A stretch of 64,000 nt of DNA from Coix lacryma-jobi var. lacryma-jobi (GCA_009763385.1 CM019824.1:110936660-111000659), one strand, 5' to 3'; shown: positions 35,996-47,494, numbered from the stretch's first letter. Program-made: numbers and translations. The notes: generated by a model not told the origin, from the sequence alone.

Positions 35996-37242
35996 TTGAC
36001 GAAGAAGGACCTGAAGTCGAGGTAGCCACCGAAGGATCTGTCCCCGAGGCGACCCCGAGCTTCGACATCTACTCCAACCCCGAGTCCGTCCTTTTTGCCA
36101 TCCAAGGCAAGCCCCGGTGCATTTAACCCTTCCTTGAATTTATAAAGTGATTTCCTTAAATGCTTTTGAGTTAAATTATTGCATTAGGTTTATAGGAGTT
36201 GTGTGCTATCCTAATTGATGCATTACCCACCTTGACCACTGAAACACCCGATACCTGCTTTTCAAAAAGTGTTTGAAAAATGCTTAGCAATGCTATTAAA
36301 TAGATTTGCAATAAAAATGCCAATTTCAAAAGTGTGATCACTTAAAGAACTTTTATGGGAATTTGGCTTTACTCCCACTATTGGCTAAGTATCTGATCCG
36401 TACTTAGTCAATGGGAAGGAGAGGTTGTCCTTGCGTACGGTGCCGTCATGTTGTACTCCGGGACTCAACAGTTGACACCGACCGGGACAGGGTTGAAAAA
36501 CTGACAGGACCTGTACTCTTGGGTTAGAGTCCCGAGGTGCTTGTCGCTGGCTGGAAAATGTAGGGACCATCCGTATGGGGGCCTGCTGGTCAAGACTTGT
36601 AACTATTCACATACTACGGAAAGCTCTGGCTCCGAGAAATCCATTATTGGACCGACAACCGCGCACTGGGAGTGGAGAGATGGCGGAAGTAGCATGTACC
36701 CACGTGGGTTAGAGTCCCGGATTGGAGTGGTGTACTGTACTTCCGGGTGGCGTAGGACCGGGCCCAATCTTGGAGGAATCGTGGTAGACGAGTTGGCATA
36801 TGCAAGCTTGGGTGCTACATATGCAGTGTGGATAGGGATCCTCAGCTGAGTATTATTTATCCGGATTAACGTTGCTCCTCGGTTATGGAGACTTGGTCCA
36901 CTGACTGTCAACGGAGAGTGGTTCTCAACTAGGAATGTTTTGAAATGTAAAATGAATCATGAATGATGAAGAATTGAGGAATACTGAATCTTTCAAAATA
37001 AAATAAGATTTACAAAAATGCTTTTCTGCAAAATACTTGATCTTGCTTAAGCCTTACCTTGACTACCCTAAGCCTTCATTCCTGAGTCTTCTCCCTTTTT
37101 CTTTAGTCGGTTAAGTCTTGTTGAGTACCTTTGTACTCAGGGTTTTATTACCCATGTTGCAGGTATGGCAGATTCCTCAGTATGCCTTGGACCCTGCTGT
37201 GTGACTGTTGTTCAGGAAGAGGCCGATGAGGCCGATGAGTGA
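35996..37242 (+). CDS. putative spliced ORF inside 5' LTR of A
   Basis: Exon-like segments are 35996-36106 (111 nt) and 37163-37242 (80 nt). The first follows CCGTATAG, encodes an acidic peptide (VDEEGPEVEV) and ends ATCCAAG before GCAAGCC. The second follows TTGCAG and ends in EADEADE and TGA. The phases match LTRs B, F and G although most of the protein sequence has diverged. A possible upstream exon ends at CACGTG|GTAAGC (34970), but no in-frame ATG is visible. Confidence 0.45.
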
Positions 37243-37588
37243 TTATTCACCCTCGGGCTGGGTGATGTATCTTTACCTTTAGTTGTTGTCATATGCTACT
37301 CTGCCAACTCTATCTATTTGAACTATGGTCTGTAATAGCTTCACTTTAATTTTATGTTGAACCCTGGTTTGTAAAACTATTGTTATCTAAGTCTTCCGCT
37401 ATTTACTCCGATGTTGTTTGTCAAAATGTTAAAGAGATTGTAACCGAATTGTGAGATGATCCTGCGGACAACGGGCACTGATGTAGCCCAGTAGCGGAAC
37501 CGGTCCTAATCTCTTGGCAGTACGGATCGACTGTCAGTGGTTGACGGTGATCAGTGGGCCATGGGATTAGAGCCGTTACGTTACAGAG

Positions 37589-37600
37589 TGGTATCGGAGC
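37589..37600 (+). other. primer-binding site of element A
   Basis: TGGTATCGGAGC lies three bases after the 5' LTR end, matching the complement of initiator tRNA-Met with one mismatch. Confidence 0.85.
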
Positions 37601-37898
37601 ATCTCACTATGACGTTGCAATCTTTTTGCGAAAACTTCAAAATGTTTTTAACAAAAACTAAACTTGACTATTTTGAGTCCAAATTGCTTCTCTCTTCTCA
37701 TCTTGTCTTTGGCAACTAGTAGCAAGACAACTTGTATAAGCCCTATGTACCTTACCTTAGTAGTTGCATTGCCTTGTTCCGTAGGAACGATTCATGCATC
37801 ATGTCACATTCACTTAAGTATATAAAAGAGTTCGTTGGGTTAGTATGCCTATACCTTTTTCTTGCTAGCTTTTCTCATCTATAACCTCTTGTCCAGAT

Positions 37899-38507
37899 AT
37901 GGCCATCATCAAGCGGACTGCCCGCAAGTCGACTGGACCAAACGGTGTGCCGCGTCACCAGCTGGCGCCACGCACCGGAGAAGAGACTGGAGAATCCTCC
38001 AATGGTCGTCGCTTTCCCCGCCGCACCCGCAAGCAGCTGAAGGAGGAAATCAAGAATCTGAAGGCTGAAATGGAGAACATGGAGCATGACTTCTACCTTT
38101 CCCGCATGGAGTTTTATGAGGCACGAGCTTCCCTGGAGCAGGCCAACCGGAACACGTTTCGCGCTATCGAGCAGCGCAATGATGCTTGGACCCGCGAGGA
38201 TGTCACCAGAGCCCAGCTCCATGGATTGCAGCAGTACACCGCCCAGATCGAGCAGTACAATGATATGCTTCATGAGGAAGTGCATCAGCTGCATGATCAA
38301 CTCCATCCCTTGGTACCCCCGGTTATGGAAGACCCCGAAGACGGAGTCGTGGAGGAACCTGAAGTGGAACACGAGCCCGAACAGAACGTGGAAGTGGAAC
38401 CTGCTGAAGATGTCCACGTTGAAGATGAAGATGAGGAGGAAGAGCCTGAGCTTATCATCGAGGATGATGATGATGACGAAGAGTTGATCTTCATCGATGG
38501 TGACTAG
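37899..38507 (+). CDS. extra ORF of element A: histone H3-tail-like start, coiled coil, acidic tail
   Basis: The 202-residue frame lies between the primer-binding site and gag, with ATG at 37899. Residues 1-13 read MAIIKRTARKSTG, against MARTKQTARKSTG of histone H3. After a short insertion PRHQLA matches H3 PRKQLA. Lys4, Lys9, Ser10 and Thr11 equivalents are kept. Residues about 40-135 are rich in Lys, Glu, Leu and Gln and look like coiled coil. The end is strongly acidic (runs of Asp/Glu, ending FIDGD). A homologous ORF occupies the same place in element B. There is no histone fold. The function is unknown; binding of H3-tail readers is an inference. Confidence 0.8.
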   Translation: MAIIKRTARKSTGPNGVPRHQLAPRTGEETGESSNGRRFPRRTRKQLKEEIKNLKAEMENMEHDFYLSRMEFYEARASLEQANRNTFRAIEQRNDAWTREDVTRAQLHGLQQYTAQIEQYNDMLHEEVHQLHDQLHPLVPPVMEDPEDGVVEEPEVEHEPEQNVEVEPAEDVHVEDEDEEEEPELIIEDDDDDEELIFIDGD

Positions 38508-38725
38508 ACTCCTTGTGTCTGTACCATCCGCTTACCTAAAACCTTAGTCTAGGTTTGGGAGCGTTAGTCTGTCTGTTGCCAAGTCTGGCATGTATCTTTC
38601 TTTTCATACCTTATCAGTCTGTTGTCATCTTTATCAAGTCAGCTATCTTTGTATCAGTGAAGCTATCAATCAAGTTGTTTCAGAACCTTTGTCCATATAT
38701 GCTGAGTTCCGAGTTGCTTATACAG

Positions 38726-41700
38726 ATGCCTGTGAACACCCGTACCGGAGCCGGAGGTTCTGATGATGCCAACATCCCAAACCCTCCACCTGTACCAGCT
38801 ACCCTAGCTGATGCCATTGCAGCCTTGGCCGCCGCTGCCAATCTGATGGCTCAGAATCAAGGGCAGCAGAACAACGGTAACCGTGGTCGCCGCAACAACC
38901 AAGAGACAACCTATGTGGACTTCACTGAAACACGACCACCGGTCTTCACAAAGGCCGATGAACCCCTCGAGGCTGACGACTGGTTACGCACCATGGAACA
39001 GAAGTTCAGTCTTCTGCACTGCACGGAGATCCAGAAGCCTCGGTTCGCTTCTCAGCAGCTCCGTGGTCCCACAAGTGCCTGGTACGCCAACCTGTTGGCG
39101 GCCCAGCCGGAAGATCACCAGCTGACCTGGGAAGAGTTCCGCACTGCTTTCAGAGCACATCACATCCCTTCGGGATTGATGAGAATGAAGTTGGATCAGT
39201 TCTTGGCCCTGCAACAGAAAGATTCCACCGTCATGCAGTACGTGGGACAATTCAACCACCTCAGCCAGTATGCCTCCGACTATGTCAACACAGAGGAAAA
39301 GAAGAGAGATTGTTTTCTCAGGGGTCTGCACCCTAAGATTCGCAGAGGTCTGTCCAACAACCTAAACGGATCCTACCATGATGTCGTTGACCGTGCTGTT
39401 GCTTACGAGGAAAGTAACCGCCAGTATCAGGAAGAGAAGAAGAAGAAGAAGGCTGGGTCTAGCAGTTTCTCCAGCAACCATAAGCGCCCAAGAATCATCT
39501 ACCACCCCAGCCACCACCAAAACCGTGCCCCATACCCCCATCAGCAAGTGGTCGTTCGTACCGCGGCCACCACCCACAATGCCAACCAGCAAAGTGCCAC
39601 TCAGCCGAACGCCCCTGGTGTTCGTGTCACCACCCCACAAACAGCTTACAACCATCCATGCTACAACTGTGGCCAAGTTGGTCACTGGGCTCGCGAGTGC
39701 CCAAAACCCAAGAAGAATGCCCAGCATGCACAGAAAGGCCCTGGAGGATCACAGCAGCAGCACCGTGCACCGCAGCAGCACGTCCAGAAGGGCAAGCTTG
39801 TCAGGAAGCACGGGCAAGTCTACTTCACCACCGTCAGTAACATCCCAGACGGAGAGCCCGTCATGCTCGGTAGGTTCCCTGTTGCCAATCATCCTGCAGT
39901 CGTCTTGTTTGATTCTGGTGCATCGCATTCCTTCATCAGTCGCACTTTTGTCATCAAGCATGAGTTGCCCATGGGGGAGTTAAAAGAAAGTTTCTGCATA
40001 CTTTCGCCTGGAGGGCGGATAAATACTAAGGAAGTGGTCCGCAGTATACCAGTAATGTTGGGGAAACATGTCTTTCCTACCACCATGATAGTACTGCGCG
40101 ATCAAGAGATAGATGTCATCTTAGGCATGAATTGGATGTGTCAGTATAAAGCCATGATAGACATCTTGAATAGAGTTGTGAGAGTGGATATTCCTAACAG
40201 TACCTCCAAACTCCTTCTCCAACTTCCTATGCCTTCAAAACCAGCTACCACACAGCTAAATGCTACCTATGATCAAGGGATCCGAGACATCCCTGTGGTC
40301 TGCGAGTTCCCTGATGTTTTTCCAGAAGATTTACCTGGTCTGCCTCCCGACCGTGATGTTGAGTTTGCTATAGAGCTAAAGCCCGGGACTGCTCCTATAT
40401 CCCGTAGAGCTTATCGAATGCCTCCCAGAGAGTTGGCAGAACTGAAGATCCAATTGCAAGAGCTATTGGATAAGGGTCTCATTCGCCCAAGTTCATCTCC
40501 TTGGGGCTGTCCTGCTATCTTTGTGAAGAAGAAGGACAAAAGCCTTCGTCTGTGCGTTGACTATCGCCCGCTCAACGAGGTCACCATCAAAAATAAATAT
40601 CCCTTGCCTCGTATTGATCTTCTGTTTGACCAGTTATCTGGAGCCAGAGTGTTTTCCAAGATCGATCTCAGATCTGGCTATCACCAAATAAAAATTCGTC
40701 CCGAGGATATTCCCAAAACAGCTTTCACCACCAGATACGGCCTATATGAGTACTTGGTCATGTCTTTTGGCTTGACCAATGCACCCGCTCATTTTATGTA
40801 TCTCATGAACTCGGTGTTCATGCCAGAGCTCGATAAATTTGTAGTCGTGTTCATTGACGACATCCTTGTTTATTCAAAAACTCCTGAAGATCATGCCAAG
40901 CATCTTCATGTCGTTCTCTCTCGTCTCAGAGATCACCAGCTGTATGCCAAGTTCAGTAAATGTGAATTCTGGCTAGATCGAATTCAATTCCTTGGTCATG
41001 TCCTATCCGCTGAAGGTGTGTCAGTTGACCCTGAAAAAGTGGCAGATATCTTGGATTGGAAGCCACCTACCAGTGTCCGAGAAGTTCGCAGCTTCTTGGG
41101 AATGGCTGGATACTATCGCCGTTTCATCCCAGACTTCTCCAGAGTTGCCAAGCCTATCACAGAGTTGTTGAAGAATTCCGTGGATTTTGTTTGGTCAACA
41201 GCCTGTGAGCAAGCTTTTCAAGCCTTGAAGAAACTACTAACTACATCACCAGTCCTGGCTCAACCAGACATCGAGAAACCCTTTGATGTATACTGTGATG
41301 CATCTGGTACTGGGTTAGGCTGTGTTTTGATGCAAGAAGGTCGAGTGATCGCTTATGCCTCACGGCAGCTTAGGCGACATGAGGAGAATTATCCAACCCA
41401 TGACCTTGAGTTAGCAGCAGTGGTGCATGCTTTGAAGATATGGCGTCATTATCTGTTGGGCAGTACCTGCAATGTGTACACTGATCATAAGAGCCTGAAG
41501 TATATCTTCACCCAAGAAGAGCTAAACATGAGGCAGCGAAGATGGCTTGAGTTAATCAAGGACTATGATATCGCAGTGCATTACCATCCGGGAAAGGCAA
41601 ATGTAGTTGCCGATGCCCTCAGTCGCAAGTCATACTACAGCTGTCTGACGACAAAGCCCTATGATCTTTCTTTGTGCCATGCTCTTGAAAGGATGGGTAT

Positions 41701-43189
41701 TGAGATAGTTCCGCAAGGAAGCCTGAACAATGTCAGGATAGAAACATCGGTCAAGGAACAAGTCATCGCTGCACAGAAGGATAACCCTGGGATCAAGCAC
41801 ATCATCGAAAAGGTCCAGACCGGTAAGGCTGATTGTTTCAGGATAGATGATGTAGGAGTTGTTTGGTTCAAGAACCGTCTAGTAGTTCCCAAAGTGCCTG
41901 AGTTGAGACAGTTGATCCTTGATGAGGCACACCTGTCTAGGTTTTCCATCCACCCCGGCAGCAACAAGATGTACCAGGATCTAAGGCAGAGATTCTGGTG
42001 GACAAAGATGAAGATTGAAATCGCTCGCTATGTCGCTCGCTGTGATACTTGTCAGAAAGTCAAAGCCGTGCACATGAAGCCTGGAGGAGAATTGCAGCCT
42101 TTATCTGTACCTGCCTGGAAGTGGGAAGATATCAGCATGGATTTTATCAATGGACTACCCAAGACTAAGAAAGGTTTTGATTCCATTTGGGTAATAGTGG
42201 ACCGACTCACCAAACAAGCTCACTTTCTGCCAGTCAAGACCAGCTATGCCGTCCCCACGTATGCCGCCTTGTACAAGAACAACATAGTGAAGCTCCATGG
42301 TATTCCCAAGACCATCATCTCAGATCGTGGTACTCAGTTTGTCGCAAAGTTCTGGAAAGCGTTCCATATCTCACTTGGAACCAAGCTCTTGCATAGTACA
42401 GCATATCATCCGCAAACAGATGGACAAACTGAGCGAGTCAACCAAGTGTTAGAGGATATGTTGAGAGCATGTGTGCTCACTTTCGCTGATACTTGGGATG
42501 ACTGTTTGCCCTTGGCAGAGTTCTCATACAATAACAGTTATCAAGAAAGCATCAAAATGGCACCCTTTGAAGCGCTGTACGGTCGTCGTTGTCGTACACC
42601 CCTCAGTTGGTCTGAGCCCGGAGAAAGAGAATTCTTTGGAGTTGACCTGGTCAAAGATATGGAAGAGAAAGTCAAGCAGATACAAGAGAACATGAAGATT
42701 GCCCAATCCCGACAAAAGAGTTATGCTGACAAGAGACGTCGACCTCTGAAGTTTCAAGTTGGAGATTACGTATATCTCAAGGTCTCACCAACCAAAGGAG
42801 TCACTCGTTTTGGAGTAAAGGGAAAGTTAGCACCCCGCTACATTGGTCCGTTTAAGATTTTGGAATGTTGTGGCAAGGTAGCTTACAAGCTGAAGTTGCC
42901 CGATCATCTCTCTGCTATCCACAATGTTTTCCATGTCTCCCAACTCAAGAAGTGCCTCCGAGTACCAGAACATGTCGTGGAAGTTGAAGGTGTCGAGCTA
43001 GAGCCTGATCTATCCTACTCGGAATATCCAGTTCGCGTGTTGGATCACAAAGATCGAGTTACTCGAAGAACTACCACAAGGTGGTACAAAATCCAGTGGA
43101 ACCAGCACTCAGAAGAAGAAGCTACTTGGGAATCTGAAGACTTCTTGGCAAAGAACTACCCCGACTTTCTCGAATCCCTGTCTATGTAA
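38726..43189 (+). CDS. element A gag-pol polyprotein (Tekay chromovirus), intact
   Basis: The 1487-residue polyprotein uses ATG at 38726 (MPVNTRTGAGG). The frame is open from 38555, but the upstream part does not look like gag. Domains in order: gag (about residues 50-290), knuckle CYNCGQVGHWAREC (about 39660), aspartic protease VVLFDSGASHSF (about 39900), reverse transcriptase with YLVMSFGLTNAPAHF and FVVVFIDDILVYS (about 40840), RNase H DVYCDASGTGLGC (about 41290), integrase zinc finger (HPGSNK, CDTC), catalytic core (MDFINGLP, SDRGTQF, with the Glu in TERVNQVLEDM), and a C-terminal chromodomain ending in ATWESEDFL. No stop or frameshift is seen. It would make the particle, copy the RNA and insert the DNA. 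Confidence 0.96.
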   Translation: MPVNTRTGAGGSDDANIPNPPPVPATLADAIAALAAAANLMAQNQGQQNNGNRGRRNNQETTYVDFTETRPPVFTKADEPLEADDWLRTMEQKFSLLHCTEIQKPRFASQQLRGPTSAWYANLLAAQPEDHQLTWEEFRTAFRAHHIPSGLMRMKLDQFLALQQKDSTVMQYVGQFNHLSQYASDYVNTEEKKRDCFLRGLHPKIRRGLSNNLNGSYHDVVDRAVAYEESNRQYQEEKKKKKAGSSSFSSNHKRPRIIYHPSHHQNRAPYPHQQVVVRTAATTHNANQQSATQPNAPGVRVTTPQTAYNHPCYNCGQVGHWARECPKPKKNAQHAQKGPGGSQQQHRAPQQHVQKGKLVRKHGQVYFTTVSNIPDGEPVMLGRFPVANHPAVVLFDSGASHSFISRTFVIKHELPMGELKESFCILSPGGRINTKEVVRSIPVMLGKHVFPTTMIVLRDQEIDVILGMNWMCQYKAMIDILNRVVRVDIPNSTSKLLLQLPMPSKPATTQLNATYDQGIRDIPVVCEFPDVFPEDLPGLPPDRDVEFAIELKPGTAPISRRAYRMPPRELAELKIQLQELLDKGLIRPSSSPWGCPAIFVKKKDKSLRLCVDYRPLNEVTIKNKYPLPRIDLLFDQLSGARVFSKIDLRSGYHQIKIRPEDIPKTAFTTRYGLYEYLVMSFGLTNAPAHFMYLMNSVFMPELDKFVVVFIDDILVYSKTPEDHAKHLHVVLSRLRDHQLYAKFSKCEFWLDRIQFLGHVLSAEGVSVDPEKVADILDWKPPTSVREVRSFLGMAGYYRRFIPDFSRVAKPITELLKNSVDFVWSTACEQAFQALKKLLTTSPVLAQPDIEKPFDVYCDASGTGLGCVLMQEGRVIAYASRQLRRHEENYPTHDLELAAVVHALKIWRHYLLGSTCNVYTDHKSLKYIFTQEELNMRQRRWLELIKDYDIAVHYHPGKANVVADALSRKSYYSCLTTKPYDLSLCHALERMGIEIVPQGSLNNVRIETSVKEQVIAAQKDNPGIKHIIEKVQTGKADCFRIDDVGVVWFKNRLVVPKVPELRQLILDEAHLSRFSIHPGSNKMYQDLRQRFWWTKMKIEIARYVARCDTCQKVKAVHMKPGGELQPLSVPAWKWEDISMDFINGLPKTKKGFDSIWVIVDRLTKQAHFLPVKTSYAVPTYAALYKNNIVKLHGIPKTIISDRGTQFVAKFWKAFHISLGTKLLHSTAYHPQTDGQTERVNQVLEDMLRACVLTFADTWDDCLPLAEFSYNNSYQESIKMAPFEALYGRRCRTPLSWSEPGEREFFGVDLVKDMEEKVKQIQENMKIAQSRQKSYADKRRRPLKFQVGDYVYLKVSPTKGVTRFGVKGKLAPRYIGPFKILECCGKVAYKLKLPDHLSAIHNVFHVSQLKKCLRVPEHVVEVEGVELEPDLSYSEYPVRVLDHKDRVTRRTTTRWYKIQWNQHSEEEATWESEDFLAKNYPDFLESLSM

Positions 43190-43253
43190 AGTTTTGCCTT
43201 TATCCCTTCTTTGTCCTTTCTTAAGACGCAGAATCTCGGGGCGAGATTTCTTT

Positions 43254-43266
43254 AAGGGGGGAAGGC
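43254..43266 (+). other. polypurine tract of element A
   Basis: AAGGGGGGAAGGC lies directly before the 3' LTR start TGTAAC. Confidence 0.8.
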
Positions 43267-46200
43267 TGTAACACCTCTGGTGTTTAAGCATGTAATTAAC
43301 TTGACATATCATCATTAGCATCATTAATCATCTTGATCATGATTTCATGTGTATGCATTTGCTTAATGTATCATTTTATGTGATGTATCCCTATTGCAAA
43401 AACCCTTATTAGCCCACTTCTTCCTATAGGGGCAAAATGGTAATTTCACCTCTGTGCCTAGTTCTATGTAATTCTTGTTCAAAGTTAGTGCCCTGATGTT
43501 TGTTGCTTTGATCCAAGTTCAAAAATCAGATTTGAATTGAGTTTCCTTTTGCAAAACCCTAAAATCCCAAATCCTGGATTTATTCCCTTTTTAATAACTT
43601 TTTCAAAATTCAAAATTTTGAGTTGGTTCAGAAAGCAAAGTTGTGAATCTGATCAATAGGAACAACTTTGGTATTCACAGATTTCTATGTTTCTATATAA
43701 AAATTGAAGTAATTTCAAATTCATTCAAATTCCAGTTTTTGTCCCCTTTTCAGTTTTAAAAAGTTTTTCAAAAACTATTGAGTTTCAGAAAAAGTGTGTA
43801 TTAGCAAAGTTATAGGTTTTGTCAAATGGAACAACTTTCATATTGGAAGATGTTCAAGTTTCAGTTTGAAATCCAAAGTAATTTTGATTTGAATCAAATT
43901 TGAAAAGTGTCCCCTTTTCTGTTTTTGAATGTAGTTCAAAAACTATTTGGAATTTGAAAATGTTCATATTGACAAAGTTGTAGATCTCACTTTTCTGAAC
44001 AACTTTGGTGTTTTGAGTTTTTGTCGCACAGTTCAAATTTTGGGAGATTTTTGCAAAATTCAGAAACCAGCCAAAAGTCAAACCCTAGACCCTAGCACTG
44101 TTCTTCTTCCCGTAGAGCCAGAGGCCAGGGGGGGGCCCGGCCATGGCGCCGGCGCTGCGGCTGCAGCGCAGGCGGCTGCTCCCCACGCGCCACCAACCTG
44201 TCGCCGCTGTTCCCCTGTTCCCTCCGCGCCCGCACGCGAGCGCTGACCATCGCTCTCGGCCCCTACAGTGCCCAGCCGCCGCCGCCGCGTGGCCATCGCC
44301 GGCCGAGCATTGCGCCCGAGCCCCGGCTGCACGCCAGCTCGACCGCCAGAGCGCAATCGAGTGCGCACGCCCCCGCAAACCTAACCCGCGCAAACCCCGA
44401 GGTCTCTACCGGCCCTGGCCGTGCCTATAAAAGCCCCGCCGGAGCTCGACCTCTCTCCCTCACCTCCGCCACCGTGGCCGGCCTACTCCAGTCACTCCGC
44501 CGCTCCACCTCCTAGCTCAGAAGCTCCGCCTTGAGCTCGTGAAGCTTTCCCACCCTTCAATTTCACCTTTCCCGTCTCCGTTTGCCCGGCGTAAGCTCGC
44601 CGTCCCCATCCCCGGCCGAAACCCGGCGAGCTCGGGTTCGTGGAATTCGCCGTCTCCGGCCATGATCATCTCTCACCGACCCCCGTGTTGTGTTCCTTGA
44701 CCCCGTGCGACTCTAACCCGGCCCTTGCGGTCGCTGTTGTTGCTCAGGACCGCCGGACCGCCGGAGCGCCGCCGCGGTCATCTTCTCCCTCGAGCTCGTA
44801 TCGAGCCTCGCCCTCGTGTCGAGCCTCACCCTCGAGTCGAGCCTCACCCTCGAGCCCTGCCTCCGACACGTGGTAAGCATCCGAGCCTTCGGCCTCTGCT
44901 TCAACTCCGCTTCGCCCGAGCCCCCAAGTCACGCCTCGGGCAGAGGCCTGTTTCTCCGCTTCGCCCGAGCCCAAGCCTCGGCGACGCATGCTCTCCGTCT
45001 CGCCCGAGTCCGGCCTCGGACCGAGGCTCACTTCTCCGTTTCGCCCGAGCCCCGCATTTCGCCGAGCCCGGCCTAGAAGGAGCACAGTGCTCTTTTCTTT
45101 TTCTGAGTGTTGTGAATAGTGTTCTGTTTTCTCTTTTTTGTATGATTTTCTGTGTGCATCCAAAAATTCTGAAATTGTTGTGATAGACTCTTTATGCTCT
45201 GGAGTATTTTATAAAAATATGAAACTTGAGTTTTGTGCAAAAATTTGAAAATGTAAAATTCCCCTTTTAATTGAAAAATGAAGGTTTTGGTATTTTTGGA
45301 GAGTGATTTATAACTCCAAAAATCATGAGACAAATTTTTGTGAGCTTCTTATGCCATGTTTAGTCTCTGGTAAAATTTTGAAGTCTTTTGGAACAAGTTG
45401 ATTTTTGAGCTTTTATTTTAATTCCCAAATAGTACCTTTTGTTAATTAAATGTCTAGATTTAATTGAGCACCTTAATGACCTCCAAAAATTATGAAATTT
45501 GTTTTGCCATCTATCTACACCATAATGAACTTATGTGATTAATTTGGTAATTTTTGGAGCAACTTCATAAAATGACCTTTTAAATAAATTAAGAAAATAG
45601 AAAAGATGGATTAGGGTTGGTAATAAGTGTTTGATGATGTGATCCTTGGATTGATTGATGTTCATAGACCCCTACCCTTTGGTCTATGATGTTTGTGATG
45701 CTATATTTGGTTGATGCTTAGGATAATTATAATAAGGGCTAGTTAATCAATATTGCTTAAGGAAGAAATGATTACCTTTTATGCTCAACCTAGAATTCAA
45801 TCATGCCTTGCTTAAAAGTAATCTAGAATCAGTGGAATTGTCTTGCACCATAAGTTCATATCATCATTCTCATGAGCATTCATCATTGCATCCGTATAGT
45901 TGACGAAGAAGGACCTGAAGTCGAGGTAGCCACCGAAGGATCTGTCCCCGAGGCGACCCCGAGCTTCGACATCTACTCCAACCCCGAGTCCGTCCTTTTT
46001 GCCATCCAAGGCAAGCCCCGGTGCATTTAACCCTTCCTTGAATTTATAAAGTGATTTCCTTAAATGCTTTTGAGTTAAATTATTGCATTAGGTTTATAGG
46101 AGTTGTGTGCTATCCTAATTGATGCATTACCCACCTTGACCACTGAAACACCCGATACCTGCTTTTCAAAAAGTGTTTGAAAAATGCTTAGCAATGCTAT

Positions 46201-47489
46201 TAAATAGATTTGCAATAAAAATGCCAATTTCAAAAGTGTGATCACTTAAAGAACTTTTATGGGAATTTGGCTTTACTCCCACTATTGGCTAAGTATCTGA
46301 TCCGTACTTAGTCAATGGGAAGGAGAGGTTGTCCTTGCGTACGGTGCCGTCATGTTGTAGTCCGGGACTCAACAGTTGACACCGACCGGGACAGGGTTGA
46401 AAAACTGACAGGACCTGTACTCTTGGGTTAGAGTCCCGAGGTGCTTGTCGCTGGCTGGAAAATGTAGGGACCATCCGTATGGGGGCCTGCTGGTCAAGAC
46501 TTGTAACTATTCACATACTACGGAAAGCTCTGGCTCCGAGAAATCCATTATTGGACCGACAACCGCGCACTGGGAGTGGAGAGATGGCGGAAGTAGCATG
46601 TACCCACGTGGGTTAGAGTCCCGGATTGGAGTGGTGTACTGTACTTCCGGGTGGCGTAGGACCGGGCCCAATCTTGGAGGAATCGTGGTAGACGAGTTGG
46701 CATATGCAAGCTTGGGTGCTACATATGCAGTGTGGATAGGGATCCTCAGCTGAGTATTATTTATCCGGATTAACGTTGCTCCTCGGTTATGGAGACTTGG
46801 TCCACTGACTGTCAACGGAGAGTGGTTCTCAACTAGGAATGTTTTGAAATGTAAAATGAATCATGAATGATGAAGAATTGAGGAATACTGAATCTTTCAA
46901 AATAAAATAAGATTTACAAAAATGCTTTTCTGCAAAATACTTGATCTTGCTTAAGCCTTACCTTGACTACCCTAAGCCTTCATTCCTGAGTCTTCTCCCT
47001 TTTTCTTTAGTCGGTTAAGTCTTGTTGAGTACCTTTGTACTCAGGGTTTTATTACCCATGTTGCAGGTATGGCAGATTCCTCAGTATGCCTTGGACCCTG
47101 CTGTGTGACTGTTGTTCAGGAAGAGGCCGATGAGGCCGATGAGTGATTATTCACCCTCGGGCTGGGTGATGTATCTTTACCTTTAGTTGTTGTCATATGC
47201 TACTCTGCCAACTCTATCTATTTGAACTATGGTCTGTAATAGCTTCACTTTAATTTTATGTTGAACCCTGGTTTGTAAAACTATTGTTATCTAAGTCTTC
47301 CGCTATTTACTCCGATGTTGTTTGTCAAAATGTTAAAGAGATTGTAACCGAATTGTGAGATGATCCTGCGGACAACGGGCACTGATGTAGCCCAGTAGCG
47401 GAACCGGTCCTAATCTCTTGGCAGTACGGATCGACTGTCAGTGGTTGACGGTGATCAGTGGGCCATGGGATTAGAGCCGTTACGTTACA
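43267..47489 (+). repeat. 3' LTR of element A
   Basis: It is 4223 bp, nearly identical to the 5' LTR, with one extra G near 44136 and one extra A near 44394. TATA box at 44426. Confidence 0.95.
45900..47146 (+). CDS. putative spliced ORF inside 3' LTR of A
   Basis: This is the second copy of the LTR-embedded frame: segments 45900-46010 and 47067-47146, with no change seen from the 5' LTR copy in either segment. Confidence 0.45.
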
Positions 47490-47494
47490 GTAAG

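Larger units (their letters stand above)
33365..37585 (+). repeat. 5' LTR of element A
   Basis: It is 4221 bp and runs TGTAAC to GTTACA. An AT-rich U3 start is followed by a GC-rich promoter zone (34180-35180), then AT-rich sequence with the exon-like blocks at 35996 and 37163. Confidence 0.95.
33365..47489 (+). mobile_element. Tekay-type chromovirus A, complete
   Basis: The element is 14,125 bp with LTRs 33365-37585 and 43267-47489 and target duplicate GTAAG at 33360-33364 and 47490-47494. It inserted in the gag of element B in the opposite orientation. All parts needed for autonomy are visible: primer-binding site, uninterrupted gag-pol, polypurine tract and TATA box. It also carries an extra H3-tail ORF. 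The LTRs differ by about four substitutions and two one-base indels, so the insertion is recent. Confidence 0.95.
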
